This document shows positions 37,545 to 47,112 of a DNA stretch of 64,000 nucleotides, piece after piece. A program made the position numbers and the translations under genes. Numbering within the stretch: the stretch's first letter is position 1; each line of letters begins with the position of its first letter. A model generated the notes under the pieces. It made no database searches. It was not told where the DNA came from and saw only the letters and a list, made by a program, of their open reading frames with translations. Source of the DNA: Orbilia blumenaviensis (taxonomy: Eukaryota > Ascomycota > Orbiliomycetes > Orbiliales > Orbiliaceae); NCBI GenBank assembly GCA_036872755.1, contig JAVHNS010000015.1:62001-126000 (forward strand). The letters run 5' to 3'.

Positions 37545-38904
37545 ACAATGACTTACTAAAAGTCAAGTCACAATGGCCCATTATGTAACAGGTGGACTCA
37601 GTGGTTCAGGATTACGACCTGGAGGTGGTTGTAGATGTTCAATCATTTACATAACTACAACCCCTCCAACCTTTCATTGAAGCTTTTGATGGGCCTTTGG
37701 GAGAGGTCCACGGATGTCCCAGCTGGTCAGTAGTAGTAATCGGCTCGTCAATAGCCGGGGAGAAGTCATACCGTTGAAGATATCACACCATAATTCTTCA
37801 CTCGCTTTTTTTTCTACACATACAAGATGGACGGGCCGGCACAATATTTTTCCAACAACCCCCGCCTTTCTTCATACATCTCTTTTGTCATCCATTTTCC
37901 TTTTTCATTATGTTGATACCCTGAAAAGAGTCTCCTTGCCCCTTTCCAATCCTTCGTCTATATTGATCGGTCTGGTTTGAGCCTTTTCCCGCTTTTCTTT
38001 TTATATTTTATCATATTTTGATTTTTTTGAACATAGTATTGTTGGCTGGCACGAATTTTATTTTTCCCCATATTCACTTTTTTATGGAATTGTCATATTT
38101 TCTCTTTTCTACGCTTATGCTCATTTTGGAAGGCGAGAAGCCTTTCCTTTACATGTCTATGTTTTTGACATATGATAAACGGTGGTCGATATAGTCAGAC
38201 CACTTCCCTCTTCATCGTCCTCATCCTAACCATCCTCGTCCTCATCCTGTCCTTTTTACACCTTTTCACGTTCTGGTTTCTTTTGTATGTATTTCCTGTA
38301 CATAGCAAAAAAAGATGCTCATAGAATGATAAAAAGGAATAAAGATAAATGACAATAAATCCAATTCCAATTCCAATTCCAAATAAAAGAATATTCCAAA
38401 ATCAATGCTACGTCTACGACCAAAAAGAGACAAATTACCTACCTAAAAGCACAAAACAGACCAAATGACAACCGTTTTGGAAAACCACCAATCCCCACTG
38501 CAGCAGTAGTAATCACACACGTACGCCCGTATCGATGGAAACATCGTCATCAAAGACCAAGCAACTTCCACACCCCCTAGCTTCTCTTTCTTCCACCCCC
38601 GCAGTTCCAGTTCCGTTCCTCCGTTCCCCCGCATCTAACCAGATCGAGAAGTAGCACCCCCCAGCCTCAGATTCCGATCCTAGGTTTTTTCCTTTTTTCC
38701 CTAACAGTAAAAAATAACACAACCTCGCTCGTCCACCCGTTCATCCGTATTTCCTTTTTCCGTTAAGCTTGTTCTCCACACAATAGTGAATCAGTTCTAA
38801 GAACAGTTAACCGCCCGTTCCCATAAAAACATGGAACAGGGAACATGGAATGGATTAAAATGGGATGATGATGATGATGATGATGATAACCGGGAAAGTC
38901 TAGT
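37545..38904. other. Convergent intergenic spacer
   Basis: 1.36 kb between the stops of KGD4 (+) and the annexin gene (-). T-rich tracts near 37806-38110, an ATTCC-type repeat (about 38360-38382) and a GAT repeat (about 38865-38887) are present. It is probably two 3' ends; no gene was seen. Confidence 0.5.
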
Positions 38905-40621
38905 CTACTGCCTCCAAGGGGAGACATCAGACTCCGCAATAGCGATCATTAGGTCCCGATAGCTGCCCCTAACCTCCTTTCGAATCCTGCTCACCAGGTC
39001 CTGCCTGTGCAGCTCGTTGTACCGCTTTTTTACCTCGGCAAGGTACGCTTTGTCCCAGTGGATCCTGATCAGCCGCGAGATCAGCAGGTGATTCCTGGTT
39101 CCGGCCCCCACCATCGCGTCCTCCAGCAGCTTTGCATCCTATTTCCTCCGATAGAGCAGAAGTCCCGTACGTTAGCACGTGCTTTTTTGAGGGATAATAC
39201 CCCCAATACTATCAAGTATTATGTATAATCTTGGGTCTTGCTGTTTTGGGGAGGTTTGGCGAGGAAGGTTTATCTCGTTTAATAGTGCTTACCCGTTCAG
39301 CCTTGTCTACCGCTCCGTCCAGAATATACAACAGCGCATCCTTCGTATGTCCGAAGAACGCTCTGCTAACCAGATCTCTCAAACTCTTCCCCGTTTCCAT
39401 TCTATACGCATTCACCAAAGCAAATATATACACAGGCGTATTCTGCGCCAATATCCGGCTTAATATCGCTGGATTCTTCGAGAACAGGTTAACCGTCGGC
39501 GTCGATGATATGATTCTTCGGACATCAGTTTGTATCCTGGATTGATCGGGCTGGAGGTATAGTTGGCTCGGTTCCTTGGACGGACCACGTTCCATTCCCA
39601 TGTCGAAGAGGGCTTTGGTACCCATACTCACATCGGACCGGACGTATTCTTCCATGGGTTTGTAGTAGTTGCTCCGAACGTATGACTCCATAGCTACGAG
39701 TTCTGGGTTCGTACGACCGAATATTGCTTCTGTTAGAAGAGCCTCATTGGTCCCACTTCCCTTCACAGCTTTAACGACCCAGTAGCCTTCGGACTTCACG
39801 GGACCCAATAGTATGGCTGTAGCGGCGGTGTTGAAGTGCTTGCTGTTGCTGTCGATGAGGTGATTGAGTTTGTTGGCGCGCGAGGAGTCCTTAAGCGTCG
39901 CGAGTAGATCATGGCCGGTAAGGCTTTTATAGCTGATAAGCAGATCCTCCAGGTGTGCTGGCGTTCGGTTCGCTATGATGTTTATGACGGGTGTATGGTA
40001 AAGACCGCCGACTTCAAATTTTATGCCATGACAGAGAGAGCAAAGGGTGACGGGGAGTTAGAAAGGGTTTTTTTTATATAAAAAAGAAGAAGAAGAAAGA
40101 CACCACTGATAAAGTGGGAAACGGTAATGATAGTAATACCTCCGAATGCATCCCTGATATTCTCCGCATCTTTTAACGCTAGGTCGTTGTTCGGCCTGTG
40201 TGGTTGATTAGACGGGATGTTTGGAAGCCCGAGTGGACCGGATATCGAGTGGTGATGGCTGTGGCTGTGGTGGCTGGGCCAACCCGTCGTGGATGGTGTC
40301 GTTGTCAAAGTTACTATCGTTGGTTGTTGTTGTTGTTGCGCCGGTGGTATGGGGAACGAGGAGGAGGTGTAGTAGTTCTGGTAGTCCTGGGGACTGGATG
40401 GCCAGCTCATAGGTCGCTGGGCGGGGTCATAAGCTGGGGGTGGCTGGAGCGCACGTGACTCGACTGTCGGTTGATATGGCGCCGCCGTCGGGTCAGAATA
40501 TGGGGAGGGGTTGCTGTCCCATGCCGACGTCTGTATAGAAGGGAGCGACGAATATGGATCCGATGGTTGTGGATTAGGATTATAAGGGGGGTATGCTTGA
40601 GACTGGGAAGGGTCCTGCCAG

Positions 40622-40662
<41 letters not shown>

Positions 40663-40824
40663 ATACTGCAGATTAGGATCCGGGTATTGGTAGTAATATG
40701 CGGCTGCTGAGTTTGAGTGCTGCTGTTGCTGCTGCTGTTGTTCCCAAGGAGGAGGCTGCTGTTGTTGATACACCGGGTCGGGATTATTGGGATCCTGGTA
40801 GTAGTTCGGCTGGTGGTGGTACAT
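38905..40824 (-). CDS. Annexin with long Gln/Pro/Tyr-rich N-terminal domain
   Basis: Three exons (40824-40140, 40011-39293, 39138-38905) encode 545 residues. Residues 1 to about 215 are low complexity, rich in Gln, Pro, Tyr and Ser, with a pure CAG-encoded Gln12 run and a His-rich SHHSHSHHH stretch. The rest is a four-repeat annexin core that binds acidic phospholipids with calcium: repeat 1 from LKDAENIRDAFGG, repeat 2 from VKAVKGSGTNEALLTEAIF, repeat 3 around FSKNPAILSRILAQNTPVY, repeat 4 from LLEDAMVGAGTRNHLLISRLI. The GxGT type II calcium loop is intact in repeats 2 and 4 and lost in repeats 1 and 3. Fungal annexins often have such disordered N-termini. The role is uncertain; membrane repair, secretion or septal functions are possible. 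Confidence 0.92.
40624..40659 (-). repeat. CAG12 repeat coding for polyglutamine in the annexin
   Basis: Twelve uninterrupted CTG triplets on the plus strand, read as CAG (Gln) in the annexin frame. Mixed CAA/CAG glutamine tracts lie nearby at about 40720-40745 and 40755-40770. Confidence 0.9.
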
Positions 40825-42474
40825 CTTGGAATATATTAAATATATATTACCAGTACCAGTATACTAACTACCTAGGTACCTACCAAATACCGATACTACT
40901 AATGCTTATTATATTGCCTCTTGGAAAGGAAGCCGTCGAGACAGACCGAATTGATAGAAAGACTGGACAAACAGATAGGCAGGCCAGGCAATCAAACCGC
41001 GCGGGAAACCAGGCCGAGTAGGCGATCAATATATACAGATCCTACTAAATAAGCAGTAGAAAAGAGGGAGGAGGAAGAAGGAAAAATGCCAATGTAAAAG
41101 GCCAAGAAGAGAGACGAACGGGGTCAGGGCGGCTGGCGGAGGATTGCAGAGGTCATTTTAACGACCAGTGCCACCGAGGCTGCTACAGCTGATGGTAGTA
41201 CTAGTCCTGACGCTGGGGTAAAGGCTGGCATGATTGCGGCGATGATGAAGTGGAGAGAGAGCAAAAAGTGTGAGAGTGGGTATATTGGATGAGGTGCATT
41301 GAAAGGCGCACACCGCAGGAGAAAGGGAAAAAGACTTCCAAGAGTTGTACCTCCTGGTATCTTCAAGGGGGGACTAATAAAACGCAACAACGCAGGTTTT
41401 ATGTGTAAGCTGCATCAACTGCGCCTGCGCGAGATGCAATACAATCATCTCGTCGACCGAGAGCCACTGTTATCCGAAACTATCCACATGACTGATATAA
41501 GATCCCTATTCAGTGCTAGCTAAGCGCTTATGAACCCCTCCGATAGATACAAATACTATATAGAAAACAGACAGATTTGCTGGTTGTTTCGAGGATTCGG
41601 ACCTATATATAGTATTTCTTGGTCAGTGCTAGCATTATTGATCTTGCCTGGAGGCATCCAAGCCGCCTCCTACGTTGAGATGATCAAAAACCTGTGCGGG
41701 ATATGTTAATATATTATATACTCAAAATGGATCTGGTGTTTGAGGTTAGTCAGAAAGGCTATTCACCTTGTGCGGCGTTGTCCTGGTAGATTGTATAGCC
41801 ACTGAAGTATATAGTGTGCATACGATAGACTGCCGTAGATCCATGGATTTCCAAACACGCAGGAGCGAAGGTTCAAGGAACAGTAGTATATTGAGAAAGG
41901 ACCAGGTCCCAACTATCGACAAAAAGATAAGTTTGTGGACTGCACATTCGATATTTATTCTGTAGGACGTATAAAGATTAGCCTCAAAACTAGGTGCTGG
42001 GAGCTTAGGCAAAGGTATAAAGGGTGTTTTCGGATAATAATCTAGCAAGGTAATTTAGCAAACCACAGCCCGTCTTGGGTGTGAACTACTAGCATCAAAA
42101 TTCACCTCGACATCTAGAGTATCGAAATAACGAGTGTAAGTGCCTGTCGTGAGGCCGTAGCATTCGTTTTGGAGATATAGCACAAAAATAGTATATTAGC
42201 TATCCAGCACTCTAGCTAATCTAAGATATCTACACTACAAACGATTGGTGATCAGTGAAGTGATGAACTGCCCTGGTTCCGAGACTGGGATCAGTGTTGC
42301 AACAATTCTAGCCTGCCTGCGGCAACCCCTAAAGTTGATATCATATTCACACTCCGATAACCCCTAAAGTCGTCGAGTAAAGTCGCAGCACTCCCATATC
42401 AAGAAAACCCCAGAGTTTTATGCTAGATATTAGTAACTAATTCCACAAACCCACCTAGCCGACACCCTCAACGG
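40825..42474. other. Intergenic stretch, one doubtful small frame
   Basis: 1.65 kb upstream of the annexin gene. A minus-strand frame (41390-41124) ends in a hydrophobic segment but has no recognisable motif and no support for a start. The stretch turns AT-rich beyond about 41550. No repeat copy of the amidoligase array is visible before about 42475. Confidence 0.45.
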
Positions 42475-43425
42475 TTATCTACAGAAGTATAAGTCGTCGA
42501 ATTTTCATACATTGTAGTCACCCTTCAGCTCATAGGAGGCTTGCCGATGTCTGGTCTCAATTATAGACGCCCTCAAATAAATTTGTCTAAATAAATCAAA
42601 ATTTGGGAAGTTATTTCTAAAGTTATACATGATTGATTGGAGTTTGGTTACAGTCTTGTTTATAAGCAATTGGCACCTCTAAAACAAACAAAAAAAGAAA
42701 AGAACTGAAAAAAAAAAGTAGTGAAGGTCGTATATCGAAGTATAAATCGACATTGAATCCTCCTGTATTAAAGTTATCCGGATAGGCTTGCTCAGATAGA
42801 TCGGGGTTTATGAAGTCATTTTCAAAGTCATACGTGACTTGCTAGGGTTCGGATATAGTCTGATTCGTGGGTAACTGGTACTCCTGACAAAGCGGTGAAG
42901 GCGGCGTATAGGGGCGTAAGTTTTCGGTTTCTCCTACATCGTAGTCATCCTCCAAATCGTAGTCATCCTCCAAGTCGTAGAAGGCTTGCTGGTGTCTGGT
43001 CTCAGCCTTGGGCGTCCCTAAATAGGGTTGTTCAAATATATCGAAATTTGGGGAGTTATTTCCAAAGCTGTGCGTAAGTTGCCAGGGGTCTGTTGTCATC
43101 TCATTCATAGATAATCGGTATTCTTGATCAACTTTTGAAGGCTGCACAGAAGAGTGTAAATCGTCGAATTCTCTTTTATCGTAGTTATTTTCCGGATAGT
43201 AGGAGGGTTGTTTGTGTCTGGTTTTAGCCCTCCGGTAAATTCGTTCAGATGAATCAGAGTCTGAGAAGTCATTTTCAAAGTGGTCTACGGATCTCCAGCC
43301 CTTGGTTATAGTTTGATACGTGGATAACTCGCACATGCACTCCCTACAAAGTAGTGGAGGCCGCATGTAGAAGTTTAAATTATTGGGCTCTCCCGCATCG
43401 TAATCGTCCTCCGAGTCGTCTGGAG
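42475..43425 (-). repeat. Degenerate tandem repeat array, ~170-240 bp units, in and beyond the amidoligase gene
   Basis: Successive units begin near 43425, 43352, 43130, 42889 and 42717 (minus-strand order). Shared sense-strand signposts are a Glu/Asp-Asp-Tyr-Asp codon block, PP/S-LLC-type codons, QTIT, HxFENDF, and ETRHQQAxY. The first copies are open and form the C-terminus of the amidoligase; the last two lie past its stop codon and have decayed, the final one keeping NNFPNFDLF and ETRHRQASYE in broken frame. Unit boundaries are by eye. Confidence 0.8.
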
Positions 43426-44663
43426 TTTCCCGACCTAAACTGTCCCATTAAGTATCCCCATTAGTTCCACAATGCTATGCAGTGACTTTTTAGAATTGTT
43501 AATTGATGGGCCATGGAATGGCTTACCTCCGCTTCTCCAGTGTTCTTTCTCGCTCATCATTTTAAATTCGTCAGGAAGGTCACCCTTAACCCCCAAATGT
43601 TCCGCATAACGTAAGAAACGATCCCAAAAGGCCTTGACATTTGATGCCTTGCCATTTCTTACGGTCTGATGATTAGTCTGACTATAGAGACGATCCTAAG
43701 TATAGTAGAACCAATATCGTTAGGGGTTAAACCATCCTTTGAGAATATATTGCGAAAAGTCAGCATTCCAATAAATACCTCTTCCAAAGCCATTTTGATG
43801 AAGACTACTACGAATGTTATCCAGGAAATGGTCCTATTTGGCCCTCGCATGTGTCTCCCTCCTCGAAATTCAATAGTGCGGGATTTTCCTTCTAGTAAAG
43901 GCTTAAAGTTCCATAAGACGTACTTCGTATTGCCTTGCATGAATTCGATCAAGGCTTTTTTTGATGATTTCGCGTCAATCGCTCCTGCAATTGCGTTCAT
44001 GTCCCTAGCTTCAAATAAGGGAGATATTCCGGAGGATTCTGTACTATTCCGTTGGCAGTAGTAATGGTCGCGCCGTTCTTTTGGTAGCAATGATACTATA
44101 TATGGTTCGTAGTAGCAGCATGCGAAGGCGATAGTTTTGGCTTCTCTCAGATTGAACGTCCTCCCCCAAGGTGCAACATGAATATGTGCCCCGCAGCTAT
44201 TGTTTTTCTGCACCTCGTACATTCTCTTCGTGATTTCCCAGAATTCACGTATCTCCGCTCTCCAAGTTGTCCCATCATAATGCCGAACAGGGGAGACAGC
44301 CTCCATGGGAACTATGTTGAAAAGGTCAGCGTAAATAACAGTAGTACCATCATGTATGGTAGTTTGGAGTTTTTAGGTTTGTGGGTGGGTAGGCTCAGGA
44401 TAAAAGGTATATCACATACAGCAACCCGTAGAAGGTTTTATTGAACCATCGCTTGTAATCCACCATTTACTGTAATCAGGTGGATATGAAGAACTACTGG
44501 ATGCCAATGCTGGTATACTATTTCTGCGCAGCTGTGCTGCGAAGTAAGAATATTGGCGGTATCTATCATTGGCATCTCCTTGCGAGTAAGATCCCCTCGG
44601 CCGTAGATCCATTTCAATTTCGACCCCGAAACCTAGCCTAACGGTATTATTTGCCGCAGCCAT
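42842..44663 (-). CDS. Putative amidoligase (PF12224-like) with repetitive acidic C-terminus
   Basis: Four exons (44663-44420, 44311-43779, 43695-43527, 43434-42842) encode 512 residues. The core has the landmarks of the glutamine-synthetase-fold amidoligase family: GFGVEIE near the N-terminus (11-17), WWITSDGSI (67-75), SCGAHIHV (120-127), a TIEFRGGRH strand (about 227-235) and the helix ending DRLYSQTNHQTVRNGKA. Such enzymes are predicted to form amide bonds between carboxyl and amino groups using ATP; substrates in fungi are unknown. From about residue 316 the protein becomes a chain of acidic, Tyr/Asp-rich repeats of roughly 74 residues. The stop is a TAG where the preceding copy has TGG (PWQ against P-stop-Q), and the frame stays open after it, so an older, longer protein was truncated. 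An upstream in-frame extension has no ATG. A GGCT-like gene lies next upstream on the same strand. Confidence 0.85.
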
Positions 44664-46081
44664 AAGTGCGAGTTGCTCTGGTATATAGCTAAGCACAAAG
44701 GGACAAAAGGATTCTGATAAAATATGTCTAAGAAGAAATGGGATAGTTCAGATCTAGATCTTTTTAGAAAAAATAGTTTTGTAAATATCAGGAGGCACAA
44801 GTAGTTGATTGACGGTTTTTAGTCCCGAGTAAGCAGGAGAAGAATGGCTTTGAACCGAGACTTGCAAGGCGTATAAATATATACCCCTTGGCAGTAGTAG
44901 GCAATACAGCATCTAGCTCCGAGACCAAGATCTATTGATCAAGCATGCACGACCCTAGTCCTGATACTACATCGCACTAGAACGTGCATAGAAGGACCAC
45001 GGAAGAAAATACCCTATTCGGATCCGCAGATTACTGCCCTGCTCTCGCTCGTTCATAGGGTTGACTGCTTACGCATAACTCGTTAAACTTTTGTATTGGC
45101 CGGTGGGTACCTGGAAGGGCGGGATGCACACTTACATGCACAAGTTGTCAGGGATTCGCAGGTATCTGCTCCGGGAAATTGTTGAAGTTTCAGGAACTTT
45201 GGCTGTAGCTTTTCATCTCGCATGCATGCAAGATGGGGGCTCGCGAAGTGTGTACATTACAACAGTGACGTGTATGTGCATACATGCGGCAAAAGAAAAA
45301 CGGCATCAGTTTTTAACTCTGGCTTCCTTGAAACTTCGTTTTTTTTGTTATTCTTCTATGAATTTAATTAACATTTGCCGTGTATGAAGCACGGGCATTG
45401 TAGCAGTCTAGTCCCAGCACCATATCCCTCTGTCGGGATCCAGAGGTCAAGGACGGAGTCATATATCACGAGTCTTACAAGATAACCTAAATTTAAAGAT
45501 ATTAAGACCCCCGGGAAACGGTTCACTCTCAGTGGAAATGTTGCGGAACAACTTAAGACGGGGCCTGCACACCGGTCTCATCCTTCGACCCACCTATGAT
45601 AGGTTGTGATCTCAGACATAGATTTCTTTTTATTACAAACCGTGACGAGATATTTGAACATCTAGGTAGCATATTCGTAAATTAATCGATCAGGGGCCAT
45701 GTGCATAATGCGCATGTATATGTATGTATGTATGCGCACAAATACCAAATGTGCATATATGCACAGGCACATGAAGGTGACTGTGTAACATTGCTACCTA
45801 TCTGGGAGGTAGTGAGTTAGGTATAGCCTGCAGCTAACCGCCAGGCTGGGCTGATTGGATCTGGTCTATACAAGGCTTGCAATCTTAATCACACCCCTAA
45901 GAAAATTTTCATTTTTAAACGTTTCGAACGTCCCCGTGCCTCCAATGAATTCAATCTACAACAACCCTACGGTACGATGCATGCGGGCTTTTATGGGTAT
46001 GTTTTAACTAAAAATTCAAGTGGCGCCACTCGTCGACGAATGGGTACAAACATGCATGACGGACACAGAGCTTTCTAAGCA
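44664..46081. other. Intergenic stretch upstream of the amidoligase
   Basis: 1.4 kb separating the amidoligase start from the end of the GGCT-like gene, both on the minus strand. A TATGTATG cluster lies near 45716-45735. No gene was recognised. Confidence 0.5.
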
Positions 46082-46248
46082 CTACCGCCTAACCTTCACA
46101 GCCTTGGTGGCTATGCCCGGAAACCCGAATTCGTCTTCGTAGTCAGCTCCGCGCATACACATCCAGTCACGTATGAGTTCCTGGGCAATATGAGAATCAT
46201 TTTAGCAATTTTATTACTTTTACAAGAAAAGAATACACTTTGTACCAT

Positions 46249-47112
46249 CTAAATAGTGTAACGCCTACGCACATTTCCCACTGGATTTCTATTTACCCTG
46301 GATGTCGGGGCTTGCCGGCGCCGTCTGAGCTCTCGATTACGCATACCTCTTTCAGGCGCTCCAAATTCTTCAGGTCTCCTTGGCCCGTATTCCTGCTCCG
46401 GTCCTCCCCATGACTCTACCTCCCTGCGCGGGTTTCCGGCCGTAGGGGGAACTGGACGCGCTCTCCTATTTTGAACCCTATCGAGTCTATTCCCCCTCCC
46501 AGGCTTTAACAAAGGCAGTATCTCTTCCTCAAGATAGTCAGACGAAACTCCTAACTGCATTGCCTGGTGTACCCCTTGTTCCATGCGTATGACATACTCG
46601 TCCCATGGACGGCCAGGTGTAACATGTTGGGTGCTCAAGTAAACCATCGCCAAGACTGCCTCGCCATCCTTATCCTGATTTTCTAAACCGGTTGGAGGGG
46701 GAGGAGGGTATCGAACCAGATCTGCCACGGTTCTTCCTAAAAGTGCGGCTTGTGCTGGGAAAAACTCAACAAATATCTCTTCTTTTGTATAGGCAGTAGG
46801 GACACCCTCGGCACGATCTAGACGATCTTCATCCTCAGGATGAAGACGGTAGCAGATACCTTCGACAAACGATTGAGATCGCCGATGCTTTGCGCTGACC
46901 ACATTGGCATAACCGCGCTCGTTGATCTGGAACTCGTATCCATGAAGTCGAGCACGGCCGATATAGCGGCTTTGTGAGCAACGCCTGGCCATCTGCTCGA
47001 AGGAGAGATTGCTTCCATATGCGAAGTATAGTGTCTCTCCCGTCGTGCGGGTTTGTCGTGCGGAAGTATTAGAGCGGGGAGGGGAAAGAAGTTGAGGTCT
47101 ACGCCTGTTCAT
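46249..47112 (-). CDS. Gamma-glutamylcyclotransferase-like (AIG2/GGCT fold) protein
   Basis: An uninterrupted frame of 287 residues. The GGCT fold is marked by TLYFAYGSNLS (YGSNL at 32-36, the pyroglutamate-forming pocket), RLHGYEFQINERGYANVV, a GICYRLHPEDEDRLDRAEGVP segment with Glu102 in the position of the catalytic general base, and later MVYLSTQHVTPGRPWDEYVIRMEQGVHQAMQLGVSSDYLEEEILPLL. Family enzymes release 5-oxoproline from gamma-glutamyl amides. The C-terminal ~85 residues are Arg/Pro-rich and look disordered. An alternative ending is possible: a GTGCGT donor after residue 280 and an acceptor at 46181 would swap the last seven residues for a 32-residue exon (46180-46082, ELIRDWMCMRGADYEDEFG...). 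The gene sits upstream of the amidoligase on the same strand. Confidence 0.85.
   Translation of the reverse strand: MNRRRPQLLSPPRSNTSARQTRTTGETLYFAYGSNLSFEQMARRCSQSRYIGRARLHGYEFQINERGYANVVSAKHRRSQSFVEGICYRLHPEDEDRLDRAEGVPTAYTKEEIFVEFFPAQAALLGRTVADLVRYPPPPPTGLENQDKDGEAVLAMVYLSTQHVTPGRPWDEYVIRMEQGVHQAMQLGVSSDYLEEEILPLLKPGRGNRLDRVQNRRARPVPPTAGNPRREVESWGGPEQEYGPRRPEEFGAPERGMRNRELRRRRQAPTSRVNRNPVGNVRRRYTI

Noticed and set aside
37585..37660. Possible tRNA (GGACTCAGTGG with a later GTTCAATC)
   Set aside because: Acceptor arms do not pair and spacing is wrong; lies in the KGD4 3' flank.
41124..41390. 88-codon minus-strand frame with a hydrophobic end
   Set aside because: No recognisable motif; the hydrophobic tail alone is not evidence for a gene.
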